The notes: generated by a model from the letters alone, not told the origin. Shown: positions 46,574 to 55,825, counted from the stretch's first letter. The stretch: DNA of 64,000 bases from Sediminicola luteus (GCF_002514735.1 NZ_NBWU01000004.1:1-64000); one strand, 5' to 3'. Program-made: numbers and translations.

Positions 46574-48022
46574 TTAATAATAAGTAAAGCGTCTGACTTT
46601 AGAAATATATTTAGCCAAACGAATTACCTGATGCGAATACCCATATTCGTTATCGTACCAAATGTATAAGACGGCACTTTTATTGTCGTTGCCGACTAAG
46701 GTAGCATGGCTATCAAAAATCGATGGGGCAGAAGAGCCCATGATATCCGAGGAAACCAATTCATTATTGATAGAATATTTGATCTGTTCTACCAAACCAC
46801 CTTCCAAAGCGTATTTTTTAACTAGTGCATTAATCGCATCAACCGTCACTTCCTTTTTGAAATTCAAATTCAAAATGGCCAATGAACCATTGGGCACCGG
46901 AACACGAATGGCATTGGAAGTTAATTTACCGGCCAAGCTTGGCAGGGCTTTGGCAACGGCTTTACCGGCACCGGTCTCGGTAATGACCATATTCAAGGCA
47001 GCCGCGCGTCCGCGACGGTATTTGCTATGCATATTGTCTACCAAATTTTGGTCATTGGTATAGGCATGTATGGTTTCCAAGTGCCCGCCTTCAACCCCCA
47101 AGGTGTCTTCCATGACCTTTAACACCGGTGTAATGGCGTTGGTGGTACAAGAGGCGGCCGACCAAATGTTTACGATATCGGGGTTAAAATCGGTATGATT
47201 TACCCCATGAACGATGTTCGGAACCCCTTTTCCTGGTGCGGTAAGTAAAACCTTAGCAGCACCCTTAGATTTTAAATGACGACCCAAAGCCACTTCATCG
47301 CGAAAGGCCCCGGTATTATCAATGATCAAAGCATCTTGGATACCATATTGGGTATAATCGATGTCCTCGGGTTGGGCGGCCGATATAATATGTACCGTTG
47401 TACCATTGATGATCAAAGCTTTTTTATCCGCATTGATCTCTACCGTACCTGAAAAATCGCGGTGCACCGAATCTATTTTCAATAAACTGGCCCTTTTTTC
47501 CAACACTTCTTGAGTAACCGCCCCACGGACCACAATAGCCCGTAAACGCAATTGGTTCCCTTTTCCGGTTTTGGTCAAAAGTTCCCGGGCCAAAAGGCGA
47601 CCGATCCTACCAAAACCATATAGCACCACATCTTTAGGTTTAATCTCCTTGGCTGAACGGGCATCTTTTAAGCGATCGATCACAAAGGCTTTCACGTTAT
47701 CGTGACCATGTCCTTCGCTAATATATTCGTAGGTAAGCTTCCCTATATCCAATTTGGAAGGCGGCAGGTTGATATCGTTAATCGCCCTTACCATTTCAAC
47801 CGAGTCGAATACGGAAATCGGTTTTTCTACAAAGCGCCCCGCATATTCGTGCAGGTTCAGGATATCACTGACGTTCTTATCGATCAGTTGATTTTTGAAG
47901 AGCACCACCTCAATAGCCCTGTCGTACCAAAGGTCACTGACCAGTTTAATAAATTCGGTGGTAGCTTTTCTACGATCGGCCTGAAAGGCCAACTCCTTTT
48001 CGTAATCGCTATTCATACCCAT
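46574..48022 (-). CDS. long-form glyceraldehyde-3-phosphate dehydrogenase
   Basis: A 482-residue GAPDH with a helical N-terminal extension. I chose Met at 48022; an in-frame ATG at 48085 would add 21 unlike residues, and one at 48016 is equally good. The first ~130 residues (KELAFQADRRKATTEF onward) are not part of the classic enzyme. The Rossmann domain then starts with GFGRIGR, and the catalytic cysteine lies in SAASCTTNAI (Cys at 47149-47147). The C-terminal WYDNEYGYSHQV is canonical. The enzyme oxidises glyceraldehyde-3-phosphate with phosphate and NAD(P)+. Long forms occur beside the short glycolytic enzyme in several phyla and may serve gluconeogenesis; this division of labour is inference here. 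Confidence 0.92.
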   Translation of the reverse strand: MGMNSDYEKELAFQADRRKATTEFIKLVSDLWYDRAIEVVLFKNQLIDKNVSDILNLHEYAGRFVEKPISVFDSVEMVRAINDINLPPSKLDIGKLTYEYISEGHGHDNVKAFVIDRLKDARSAKEIKPKDVVLYGFGRIGRLLARELLTKTGKGNQLRLRAIVVRGAVTQEVLEKRASLLKIDSVHRDFSGTVEINADKKALIINGTTVHIISAAQPEDIDYTQYGIQDALIIDNTGAFRDEVALGRHLKSKGAAKVLLTAPGKGVPNIVHGVNHTDFNPDIVNIWSAASCTTNAITPVLKVMEDTLGVEGGHLETIHAYTNDQNLVDNMHSKYRRGRAAALNMVITETGAGKAVAKALPSLAGKLTSNAIRVPVPNGSLAILNLNFKKEVTVDAINALVKKYALEGGLVEQIKYSINNELVSSDIMGSSAPSIFDSHATLVGNDNKSAVLYIWYDNEYGYSHQVIRLAKYISKVRRFTYY

Positions 48023-48093
48023 GTTATACGGATTGTTTTTAAAAATTGTGGCAAAATTACTGTATTCAAACGTTTTCGTAAACAATTTCGTAT

Positions 48094-48121
48094 AAAAAAA
48101 ACGCCCCGCATGGCAGGGCGT
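48094..48121 (-). terminator. terminator after HtrA gene
   Basis: Minus strand: ACGCCC/GGGCGT stem (48101-48121) with an internal GC/GC pair, followed by seven T. It is 22 bases past the protease stop. Confidence 0.8.
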
Positions 48122-48143
48122 AATATTGTTTAGTTTTTAAAGC

Positions 48144-49529
48144 TTATTGAAATATCAATTTCTCCCTTTCACCATTCTCATTCAGCATGGTTATCACCGT
48201 TTTCCCATAGCGCGAAATGGCACCAAAAAGGTTTCGGGCATCTTGAATGTTTTTGATTTCTTTGCCGTCTATGGCTACCAGAATTTTATCCTCTAAGCCA
48301 TAACCACGATAGACCTCAGGAACACCGGTTACCTTTACACCGGTATCGGTTTTATATTTTTTCTTTTCGGCCTCGGTTAAATTCTTCACTTCGAGCCCCA
48401 TAACCGGCACCATAAGTCGTTGCCTTTGTTTTAAGATCACCTCGAACTCCATAGGCTCTCCTTCACGCTCTACCAAAAGGTTCACCGTATCGCCAGGGCT
48501 CTTACTATTGATATAATCTATAAGTTCGGAAAAATTTCGAATCGTGTTCCGGTCAATTTTTTTAATAATATCCCCTTTGGTTACCCCTGCATCTGCGGCA
48601 CCACTATCTTCTTCTACCGTTTCTACATACACCCCTTCAATTTCGTTGAGACCATTTTCAATAGCATACCTCGTATTGGCACGAGGGGCACTAATACCCA
48701 ATATTCCTTTTTGGACATTACCATACTCCATGATATCATCTACCACTTTACGGGCAATATTGGATGGTACCGCAAAAGAATAACCTACATAAGACCCGGT
48801 TTGGGAGGTAATCGCCGTATTAATACCGATAAGATCCCCTTTGATATTTACCAAGGCGCCACCACTATTCCCAGGATTAACGGCCGCATCGGTCTGAATA
48901 AAGGTCTGATTTCTAGATTGACCTAAATTTCGGGCCTTGGCACTGATTATACCCGCCGTAACCGTAGAGGTCAGGTTAAAGGGATTACCCACGGCCAATA
49001 CCCATTCTCCCACCTTGGAATCGTCAGAATCGCCAAAAGCCAAATAGGGTAGGGCTACATCGGGTTCTATTTTGATCAAGGCTATATCGAAATTGGGATC
49101 GGTGCCAATCAGTTTCGCTTCATAGGTGCTGTTATTGTTCAGGGTAACCTGCAATTGCTGAGAATTGGCAATCACATGGTTATTCGTTACAATATACCCA
49201 TCGGCAGAAATAATGACCCCCGAACCTGTTCCTACCTGAGGCGTACCCCCGCGACCCGAACCATAGAACCATTCATATGAACGCGAAGGTTTACTCACCG
49301 AAAGATTGGTTACGTGCACCACCGCATTAACTGTTTTTTCTGCGGCTACCGTAAAATCAACCCCTTCCATATTCCCTAGAAAAGAAGTATTCGTCGCCGA
49401 AGTGGTGACTAATGGCGTACGGGGTTCCGCTACTATATAATTCGATTTTTGAAAGAAAAGTACATAGCCCGCCAAGGTTAATGCACCCGCCATAAAGGCT
49501 ATAAATAAAGAACCTGCTAATTTTTTCAT
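48144..49529 (-). CDS. HtrA/DegP-type periplasmic serine protease
   Basis: A 461-residue envelope quality-control protease. An N-terminal hydrophobic helix (about 5-27) acts as signal or anchor. The trypsin-like domain has the triad H118 (TNNHVIA), D148 (FDIALIK) and S222 (GNSGGALV). Two PDZ domains follow, about 280-375 and 385-460. It degrades or refolds damaged envelope proteins, and the PDZ domains gate oligomer activation. All catalytic residues are present. It is divergent from dapF across a 258-bp gap. Whether DegP, DegQ or DegS is the closest match cannot be told by eye. Confidence 0.94.
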   Translation of the reverse strand: MKKLAGSLFIAFMAGALTLAGYVLFFQKSNYIVAEPRTPLVTTSATNTSFLGNMEGVDFTVAAEKTVNAVVHVTNLSVSKPSRSYEWFYGSGRGGTPQVGTGSGVIISADGYIVTNNHVIANSQQLQVTLNNNSTYEAKLIGTDPNFDIALIKIEPDVALPYLAFGDSDDSKVGEWVLAVGNPFNLTSTVTAGIISAKARNLGQSRNQTFIQTDAAVNPGNSGGALVNIKGDLIGINTAITSQTGSYVGYSFAVPSNIARKVVDDIMEYGNVQKGILGISAPRANTRYAIENGLNEIEGVYVETVEEDSGAADAGVTKGDIIKKIDRNTIRNFSELIDYINSKSPGDTVNLLVEREGEPMEFEVILKQRQRLMVPVMGLEVKNLTEAEKKKYKTDTGVKVTGVPEVYRGYGLEDKILVAIDGKEIKNIQDARNLFGAISRYGKTVITMLNENGEREKLIFQ

Positions 49530-49726
49530 TTATACTACATTAATGTTAAATGCACCTTAGAAAGCTCAGATAATTAGGAAAACACCCTAACAAAATCCCA
49601 GCCTACTTCCAGTACTGTGTCAATTTGTTACCACTTTAACAATTACCATGTAAAATTATGCCAAAATACACAGCTGCCCCATGCTTTAACGCGCTTTTAA
49701 CTGTAAAAATTCCCTTAAAATAGCGT

Positions 49727-49734
49727 TATCTTTG
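49727..49734 (+). promoter_or_regulatory. -7 promoter box for dapF operon
   Basis: TATCTTTG is an exact match to the Bacteroidota -7 consensus TAnnTTTG and lies 53 bp before the dapF start. No TTG is seen at the expected -33 distance. It would drive dapF, the GNAT gene and mltG. Confidence 0.6.
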
Positions 49735-49787
49735 CTGGCGCTGTTTCCATCTAAAGCGGCGCAACCCATACAAGTACAAGAAACCCA

Positions 49788-50567
49788 ATGAATCAGGAAT
49801 TTTACAAATACCAAGGCACCGGGAACGATTTTATAATGATTGATAATAGGGAAGGATTATTTCCTAAAGATAATATTGCCTTGATTGCCCATCTATGTCA
49901 TCGTAGATTAGGCATTGGGGCCGACGGTTTGATCCTGATTGAAAATGAAACCGATCACGATTTCAGGATGGTTTATTATAATGCCGACGGAAGCTGCGAT
50001 ACCATGTGTGGCAACGGTGGGCGTTGCGCGGTAGCCTTTGCCAAGGCATTGGGCATCATAGAAAACAAAACCACTTTTACCGCAGTAGGACATGTGTACG
50101 AAGCCTCTATAGACCCCGAAAATGTGGTGAGTCTCCATATGATGGATGTAAGCCAGTTGGAGAACAGAAAAGATAGCGTCTTTCTCAACACCGGCTCCCC
50201 GCACCATGTACAATTGGTAGATGATCTTGAAGAAATGGATGTTAACCAAGAGGGCGCCAAATTGCGTTACGGACTTTACGGGCAAACCGGAAGCAACATC
50301 AATTTCGTTCACCAAGAAGATCCCAGTACCTTTAAAGTGCGTACCTATGAAAGGGGAGTAGAGGCCGAAACCCTGAGTTGCGGAACCGGCGTATGTGCCG
50401 TGGCCTTGGCCATGCACCATAAAGGGCATACCCAAGCTCAAGATATTACCATTAACACCAAAGGCGGGCAACTTGGGGTTCGTTTTCAATACCAGGACGA
50501 CACCTATTCCCAAGTATATCTATCTGGGCCCACGGTTCAAGTTTTCAAAGGACAAATCCCATGTTAA
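49788..50567 (+). CDS. dapF: diaminopimelate epimerase
   Basis: A 259-residue cytoplasmic racemase that interconverts LL- and meso-diaminopimelate (EC 5.1.1.7), for lysine and peptidoglycan. The two catalytic cysteines are C74 in TMCGNGGRC and C198 in SCGTGVCAVA. The N-terminus FYKYQGTGNDFIMIDNR is family-typical and supports the start. It is first in a plus-strand operon and overlaps the GNAT gene by seven bases. The cell-wall enzyme MltG follows, so the operon has a wall theme. Confidence 0.97.
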   Translation: MNQEFYKYQGTGNDFIMIDNREGLFPKDNIALIAHLCHRRLGIGADGLILIENETDHDFRMVYYNADGSCDTMCGNGGRCAVAFAKALGIIENKTTFTAVGHVYEASIDPENVVSLHMMDVSQLENRKDSVFLNTGSPHHVQLVDDLEEMDVNQEGAKLRYGLYGQTGSNINFVHQEDPSTFKVRTYERGVEAETLSCGTGVCAVALAMHHKGHTQAQDITINTKGGQLGVRFQYQDDTYSQVYLSGPTVQVFKGQIPC

Positions 50568-51094
50568 AACTGCCAGGTAAATCGATTTATTTAAGGGCCT
50601 TGGAAGCTACCGACCTAGATTTTCTATATCAAATAGAAAACGAACCCCAATTATGGGAAATCAGTGGGACTACGACCCCGTACTCGCGGTTTGTCCTAAA
50701 ATCCTATCTGGAAAACAGTCACAAAGACATCTATGAGGCCAAACAATTACGTTTGGCCATCTGTTCCCAAATAGATTCGGAAGTCATTGGGCTTATAGAC
50801 CTTTTTGATTTTGAACCCAAACACCGTAGAGCCGGTATCGGTATTGTTATAAACGGCCCATACCGAACCAAAGGTTACGGCTCCGACACCCTAAAGACCA
50901 TTTGTGATTACGGCTTCCGCACTTTAGAACTACATCAACTCTATGCCAATGTGCTGAGTGACAACCCTGCCAGTTTACAATTGTTCGAAAAAATCGGTTT
51001 TACCCAAGTAGGTATTAAAAAAGATTGGGTCTTGAACCACGGTAAATTCAAAAACGAGATTTTACTCCAAAAAATAAACCCTCATGTATCTTAA
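50561..51094 (+). CDS. GNAT acetyltransferase (RimJ/RimL type)
   Basis: A 177-residue acetyl-CoA-dependent N-acetyltransferase. The fold is visible in IYLRALEATDLDFLYQIENE at the start, the central acetyl-CoA loop RRAGIGIVINGPYRTKGYGSD, and the terminal NPASLQLFEKIGFTQVG. The substrate may be a protein N-terminus, a ribosomal protein or a small amine and cannot be told. It overlaps dapF by seven bases and mltG by eleven, so the three are translationally linked. Confidence 0.9.
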   Translation: MLKLPGKSIYLRALEATDLDFLYQIENEPQLWEISGTTTPYSRFVLKSYLENSHKDIYEAKQLRLAICSQIDSEVIGLIDLFDFEPKHRRAGIGIVINGPYRTKGYGSDTLKTICDYGFRTLELHQLYANVLSDNPASLQLFEKIGFTQVGIKKDWVLNHGKFKNEILLQKINPHVS

Positions 51095-52127
51095 AAAAAT
51101 AGTTTGGGCCATAGCCATTATCGGTGTATTGATCGGTGGTTTTTTCGCCTATACCATTTACAGTGCCATTTTTAATCCGAATACCGCCTTTGATTCAGAC
51201 AAGGTTACGCTTTATATTCCATCTGATAGCGAACCCGCCTATATTAAATCGGTAATGGATACGCTTTTGACCGATCCGGAGGCCTTTATGTCCTTGGCTA
51301 AACGTAAAGGATACTTAAGTAATATCAAAGCCGGAAAGTTCAGCCTCACCAAAGACATGAACAATAACGATATTGTTAACCGCCTACGTTCGGGCAATGA
51401 ACCTGTTAGGGTGTCTTTCAACAATCAAGAAAGCATCGCGAAACTAGCCGGCAGGATTGCAACGCAAATAGAAGCCGATAGCATAGATTTGGTCAAACAA
51501 CTATCTGCTCTAGATTTTTACAAAAACAACAACATCCCCGAAGCAGGTATTTTAGGCATGTACCTGCCGAATAGCTACGAATTCTACTGGAATACAAGTG
51601 CCGAACAGTTTCAAGAACGCATGCTTAAGGAATACCAAAAATTTTGGTCAGGCGACCGCAAGGAAAAAGCCGAGCAATTAGGTATGAGTCCGCATGAAGT
51701 AAGCACGCTGGCCTCGGTAGTGCATAAAGAATCGGCCAAAGTAGACGAAAGGCCCCGAATTGCCGGGGTGTACTTGAATCGATTAAAACAAGGAATCGCT
51801 CTTCAGGCAGATCCCACCGTAATTTTCGCCATTAAAAAACATACAGGAAACTACGACACCATAGTAAAACGCGTGCTTTATAGGGATCTTGAAATCGACT
51901 CACCTTACAACACCTATAAATATGCCGGTTTACCTCCCGGACCCATCACCATGCCCGATATTTCTGCCATAGACGGCGTATTGAACCCAGAAAAGCATGA
52001 CTATTTGTTTTTTGTGGCCGATGTCTCCAATTTTGGCTACCATAAGTTTGCCAAAACCCTGAGGCAGCATAACGAGAATAAGAAACAATATATCGCTTGG
52101 TTACGAAAACAAAAGATCAAAAGATAG
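51084..52127 (+). CDS. mltG: endolytic transglycosylase MltG
   Basis: A 347-residue inner-membrane lytic transglycosylase that cuts nascent peptidoglycan strands and limits glycan chain length. One N-terminal transmembrane helix (about 5-27) is followed by a LysM-like region and the YceG domain. The catalytic glutamate is expected at E216 in VVHKESAKVDE. AGVYLNRLKQGIALQADPTVIFAI and SPYNTYKYAGLPPGPI are family hallmarks. Length is normal. It starts within the end of the GNAT gene. Confidence 0.96.
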   Translation: MYLKKIVWAIAIIGVLIGGFFAYTIYSAIFNPNTAFDSDKVTLYIPSDSEPAYIKSVMDTLLTDPEAFMSLAKRKGYLSNIKAGKFSLTKDMNNNDIVNRLRSGNEPVRVSFNNQESIAKLAGRIATQIEADSIDLVKQLSALDFYKNNNIPEAGILGMYLPNSYEFYWNTSAEQFQERMLKEYQKFWSGDRKEKAEQLGMSPHEVSTLASVVHKESAKVDERPRIAGVYLNRLKQGIALQADPTVIFAIKKHTGNYDTIVKRVLYRDLEIDSPYNTYKYAGLPPGPITMPDISAIDGVLNPEKHDYLFFVADVSNFGYHKFAKTLRQHNENKKQYIAWLRKQKIKR

Positions 52128-52219
52128 TCCTTCATCCGGGTTTTCATACCCCTCGCCTAAAAACCAAGCTTTTAGGAAAAAATTAAGGAACCCAAATTCT
52201 GGGTATTATCAAACCGTCG

Positions 52220-52227
52220 TATCTTTG
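52220..52227 (+). promoter_or_regulatory. -7 promoter box for lysozyme-fold gene
   Basis: TATCTTTG exactly matches TAnnTTTG and lies 74 bp before the start at 52301, giving a leader of roughly 65 nt. No convincing -33 TTG is visible. Confidence 0.55.
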
Positions 52228-52300
52228 CAACGAGAACGTTAAGCAGTGCCTTGTGTTTTCATTTTTATGAAACGCACATAAGTCTTAAGAAAACAACTAT

Positions 52301-52936
52301 ATGAGAAAATGGATTCGATTTGGAACCCCATTTATTTTAATTTTTATTCTAACAAGCTTCCGATACAATGGCAGTCCGGAGCTGCGTGTTCCAAAATCAT
52401 TACAGGTTAACGACCTAAAAGAGGTAGACCTACCACAACAAAAAACCATTCTCGTCCCAACTTTTATCGTACCGCCTTTTGTAGGTAGCACATTTATCGG
52501 ATTCAAAGAGGCCCTTGCCTTTAAGGAATCGAGAGGGAACTATTTTGTAACCAATACATTTGGTTATATGGGCAAATACCAATTTGGTAAAGGCACCTTG
52601 GATTTGATAGGGGTAAAGGACGGAAAAGATGGTTTTCTTAAAAACCCAGCCTTACAGGAAAAAGCCTTTCGTACCAATCTAAGCCGTAACAAATGGATCT
52701 TAAGACGAGATATTAAACGTTTCGTTGGTAAGCGAATAAACGGTATCGAGATTACAGAATCCGGTATTCTGGCAGCAGCCCATTTGGCAGGGGCAGGTAA
52801 TGTGAAAAAATACCTAAGATCTTACGGTGATCACGATTTTGAGGACGGATTCGGCACTACCATTTCATATTACCTGAAAAAATTCGCCGGCTATGACCTA
52901 ACTGGAATCGACCCGATAAAAAACCCAACCATTTAG
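52301..52936 (+). CDS. secreted lysozyme/SLT-fold peptidoglycan-active protein
   Basis: A 211-residue exported protein. An N-terminal hydrophobic stretch (about 8-22) acts as signal. The mature part contains a glutamate motif FKESRGNYF with E76, followed by GYMGKYQFGKGTLD, which resembles the ES-x(n)-YG-x-YQF signature of soluble lytic transglycosylase folds, and then ILAAAHLAGAGNVKKYL. This supports peptidoglycan cleavage or binding, in line with the neighbouring mltG. Flavobacterial homologues are often called peptidoglycan-binding proteins, but no LysM domain is visible. Single-gene unit with its own promoter box and terminator. Confidence 0.8.
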   Translation: MRKWIRFGTPFILIFILTSFRYNGSPELRVPKSLQVNDLKEVDLPQQKTILVPTFIVPPFVGSTFIGFKEALAFKESRGNYFVTNTFGYMGKYQFGKGTLDLIGVKDGKDGFLKNPALQEKAFRTNLSRNKWILRRDIKRFVGKRINGIEITESGILAAAHLAGAGNVKKYLRSYGDHDFEDGFGTTISYYLKKFAGYDLTGIDPIKNPTI

Positions 52937-52960
52937 AAAACTATTAAATGGTAGATGATA

Positions 52961-52989
52961 AAAAAAAGGCCCAATTCGGGGCTTTTTTT
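52961..52989. terminator. bidirectional terminator between convergent genes
   Basis: AAAAAAAG-(G)-CCC and GGG-(G)-CTTTTTTT pair around a five-base loop, with A-runs on one side and T-runs on the other. It sits between the plus-strand lysozyme-fold gene and the minus-strand methyltransferase gene and can serve both. Confidence 0.9.
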
Positions 52990-53009
52990 GTGCTTTGTGT
53001 TTGACGAAA

Positions 53010-53717
53010 TCAGGCCAAAAACAGGAAAATTGCAGGTCTTTTATGCAGCTCTACCTTTTCATTTTTCCATTCGTTAACGGTCATGGTCTTAATATATTCG
53101 GTGGGTAGACTAATATCACAAGCCACACACAAACGCGTATGACCTCCCAACATTTTGGTCAGATCTGTTAACAGGTTATCGTTTCGATAAGGCGTTTCGA
53201 TAAATATTTGGGTCTGTTCCAAATCCCTAGAAACGCGTTCCATGGCCTTTAATTTCTTTTTTCGATCTACCTTATCTATCGGCAAATACCCAGAAAAAGC
53301 GAATTGCTGTCCGTTAAGACCACTAGCCATAAGTGCCAATAAAATAGACGAGGGGCCTACCAAGGGCACAACTTGAATCCCTTTTTCATGAGCCAAGGCC
53401 ACCACTTCGGCACCGGGATCGGCCACCCCTGGGCACCCTGCCTCCGAAATCACCCCCATATCTAAACCTTGTAAACAGGGCTCTAAAAAGGAAGGCAACA
53501 ATGATGGGTCGGTAAATTTATTGAGGAGCTCTATTTTGAGATTGGGCTGCGATTTACCCGAGCTGATCTTTTTAATAAAATGGCGCGCCGTTTTTTCGTT
53601 TTCGACGATATAATGATCAATACGCTCAATTGCCTTCTTTATAGCCAAAGGCATAACCTCTAGGGGCGGGGTATCGCCCAAGGTGTTCGGTATTAAATAC
53701 AATTTACCTTTTTCCAT
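53010..53717 (-). CDS. rsmI: RsmI-family SAM-dependent methyltransferase
   Basis: A 235-residue tetrapyrrole-methylase-fold protein of the RsmI family, which 2'-O-methylates C1402 of 16S rRNA. Family strings include LYLIPNTLGD at the start, VISEAGCPGVADPGAEVV (about 89-106), VPLVGPSSILLALMASGL and IFIETPYRNDNLL. It is shorter than the ~280-residue E. coli protein, lacking much of the C-terminal extension, as is common in Bacteroidota. The specific target site is assumed from family. It follows the LMW-PTP gene by nine bases. Confidence 0.88.
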   Translation of the reverse strand: MEKGKLYLIPNTLGDTPPLEVMPLAIKKAIERIDHYIVENEKTARHFIKKISSGKSQPNLKIELLNKFTDPSLLPSFLEPCLQGLDMGVISEAGCPGVADPGAEVVALAHEKGIQVVPLVGPSSILLALMASGLNGQQFAFSGYLPIDKVDRKKKLKAMERVSRDLEQTQIFIETPYRNDNLLTDLTKMLGGHTRLCVACDISLPTEYIKTMTVNEWKNEKVELHKRPAIFLFLA

Positions 53718-53726
53718 AAAAACAGA

Positions 53727-54185
53727 TTACAACCAATCGTTATCCGAAGCGATTCTATGGCAAGCATCCAGCACTAAACCGTACACATAATCGAAACCCG
53801 AATCTCCTCCATAATAAGGGTCAGGGACCTCGGTTACCTCTTGACCACCCGCCACCAACAGCAACTCCAATTTGCTTCGCTTGGCATCGGTATCGGCTAA
53901 AGCCAAAGCATCTTGATAATTGCTTTGATCCATAACATAGATATGATCGAAATGCTCAAAATCGACAGCCCTAAGTTTCCGGCAGCGCTGATTGGTGATA
54001 TCCAAGCCATTTTTTTGTGCTACTGCAATTGAACGCGGATCTGGTAAACTACCAACATGGTAACCAGCTGTTCCGGCTGAATCTATATAGACCTTGCTCG
54101 AATCCACCAAACTAGACATAATTCCCTCAGCCAATGGAGAGCGGCAAATATTACCCAAACATACCATTAAAACCTTAGTGGCCAT
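53727..54185 (-). CDS. low-molecular-weight protein-tyrosine phosphatase
   Basis: A 152-residue cytoplasmic phosphatase. The P-loop C9-L-G-N-I-C-R15-S supplies nucleophile and arginine, and the general acid aspartate lies in VPDPYYGG near residue 119. All key residues are present. Substrates in this setting are unknown; many homologues act on tyrosine kinases of capsule assembly, none of which is nearby. It is between dnaA and rsmI on the same strand. Confidence 0.94.
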   Translation of the reverse strand: MATKVLMVCLGNICRSPLAEGIMSSLVDSSKVYIDSAGTAGYHVGSLPDPRSIAVAQKNGLDITNQRCRKLRAVDFEHFDHIYVMDQSNYQDALALADTDAKRSKLELLLVAGGQEVTEVPDPYYGGDSGFDYVYGLVLDACHRIASDNDWL

Positions 54186-54200
54186 AATAACTACGTTAGT

Positions 54201-55625
54201 TTACGAAAACTTCTTGGAAAGATCGTCGATATACTTTCGGAACTGCTTATCGGTTTCAGCAAGATTATCTACCGTTTTACAGGCATGTAAAACCGTGGCA
54301 TGGTCTCTTTTACCAATCTGTGAACCTATACTCGCCAAAGAGGCTTTGGTATATTTCTTGGCAAAAAACATAGCCAACTGTCTTGCTTGTACAATATGAC
54401 GTTTCCGGGTTTTGGACTGTAGGGTAGCCACATCCATTTCGAAATAGTCCGAAACTACTTTTTGGATATAATCTATGGAAACCTCACGTTTGGTGTTCTT
54501 AACGAATTTCTCAACAACCTGCTGTGCCAATTCCAAGGTAACCTCCTTTTTATTGAAAGAAGACTGCGCAATCAAAGAGATAATAGCACCTTCCAATTCA
54601 CGGATATTCGTCTTGATATTCTTGGCGATATAATCGATAATGGGTTCTGGCATTTCTACACCATCCCTATAAATCTTATTCTTTAGAATAGAAACCCTAG
54701 TTTCGTAATCTGGGGATTGTAACTCAGCCGAAAGCCCCCATTTAAAACGGGACAATAGACGTTGCTCTATATCCTGCATATCAACCGGTGCCTTATCGGA
54801 AGTAAGGATAACCTGTTTGCCATTTTGGTGCAAATGGTTGAAAATATGGAAGAACACATCTTGAGTTCCCGATTTACCGGAAAGAAACTGTACGTCGTCT
54901 ATAATCAACACATCGATCAATTGATAGAAGTGGATAAAATCGTTACGGGTATTCTTCTTTACAGATTCTATATACTGTTGCGTAAACTTTTCGGCAGAAA
55001 TATATAAAACGGTACGTTCGGGATACTTGTCCTTAATCTCAACCCCAATGGCATGGGCCAAGTGGGTCTTACCCAGACCAACCCCGCCAAAAACCAAAAG
55101 CGGATTAAAAGAGGTGCCTCCTGGTTTGTTCGCGACGGCCATACCGGCAGAACGTGCCAATCGGTTAGAATCACCTTCGAGAAAATTCTCAAAGTTATAA
55201 TTCGGATTCAGCTGACTTTCGATTTTTATATTTCGAATGCCGGGGATAACGAAGGGGTTTTTTAGCTCAGGATTTTTGGATTTAATAGGTACATCCAATT
55301 CCTGGGGTACCATACCAACACGGTTCGAACTCGGAATCTTTTCAGTAAAAGGCTCTTTATTACCATAGGTGTTCTCCATTTTAATAATGTAGACCAACTT
55401 GGCATTGGGCCCCAATTCCTTGGTGAGGGCTACTTTCAAAAGCTTGATATAGTGTTCCTCTAACCACTCATAAAAGAATTTACTTGGCACTTGAATACTC
55501 AAGGCGTTCTCAGTGAGTTTAATAGGTTTAATGGGTTCGAACCAAGTCTTGAAAGCTTGTGGTTGAATATTATCCTTAATAAACGCTAAACAGTTGTCCC
55601 ATACAGAGTTAGCAGTAATATTCAT
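54201..55625 (-). CDS. dnaA: chromosomal replication initiator protein DnaA
   Basis: A 474-residue AAA+ initiator. Domain I (about 1-85, WDNCLAFIKDNI onward) is followed by a short linker and the ATPase domain with Walker A GGVGLGKTH and Walker B LIIDDVQFL. Domain IV carries the DnaA-box binding signature KRDHATVLHACKTV. The length is normal. The stop lies 15 bases from the phosphatase gene. No dnaN or gyrB is adjacent, so the usual dnaA-dnaN arrangement is absent here. A direct repeat upstream (55708-55727) might take part in self-control. Confidence 0.97.
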   Translation of the reverse strand: MNITANSVWDNCLAFIKDNIQPQAFKTWFEPIKPIKLTENALSIQVPSKFFYEWLEEHYIKLLKVALTKELGPNAKLVYIIKMENTYGNKEPFTEKIPSSNRVGMVPQELDVPIKSKNPELKNPFVIPGIRNIKIESQLNPNYNFENFLEGDSNRLARSAGMAVANKPGGTSFNPLLVFGGVGLGKTHLAHAIGVEIKDKYPERTVLYISAEKFTQQYIESVKKNTRNDFIHFYQLIDVLIIDDVQFLSGKSGTQDVFFHIFNHLHQNGKQVILTSDKAPVDMQDIEQRLLSRFKWGLSAELQSPDYETRVSILKNKIYRDGVEMPEPIIDYIAKNIKTNIRELEGAIISLIAQSSFNKKEVTLELAQQVVEKFVKNTKREVSIDYIQKVVSDYFEMDVATLQSKTRKRHIVQARQLAMFFAKKYTKASLASIGSQIGKRDHATVLHACKTVDNLAETDKQFRKYIDDLSKKFS

Positions 55626-55707
55626 GTGTAGACTTGTGTTCTTTTGCTGGTTAGTTATTCAAATAAGACTTGGCCTCTTAAGTGTCTCTGGTAATGTTCA
55701 AGGCTGG

Positions 55708-55727
55708 ACAAATATGTGAACAAATAT
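55708..55727. promoter_or_regulatory. direct repeat upstream of dnaA
   Basis: ACAAATAT occurs twice (55708-55715, 55720-55727) with a four-base spacer. Read on the minus strand, one unit includes TTGTTCACA, one base off the DnaA-box consensus TTATNCACA. It may be an autoregulatory site. Only one near-box is present, so this is weak. Confidence 0.3.
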
Positions 55728-55825
55728 TCTAAAAAAAAAATGCCCTACTCTTGAATTTTTCCTTTTTTTTGCTAAGTATTTTTTCTTAAAACTAGCGTCT
55801 CTAAATATATACTTTTTTTTAAAAA

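Noticed and set aside
48023-48085. Extra 21 residues at the GAPDH start
   Set aside because: The residues are unlike the family and lie in the AT-rich leader; the ATG at 48022 or 48016 gives the normal length.
49908-50513. 201-codon open frame antisense to dapF
   Set aside because: Lies wholly within dapF on the other strand; the dapF frame carries all catalytic motifs.
55626-55825. Replication origin next to dnaA
   Set aside because: Only one imperfect DnaA box was found and no cluster of boxes; dnaN, gyrB or rpmH are not nearby. AT-richness alone is not enough.
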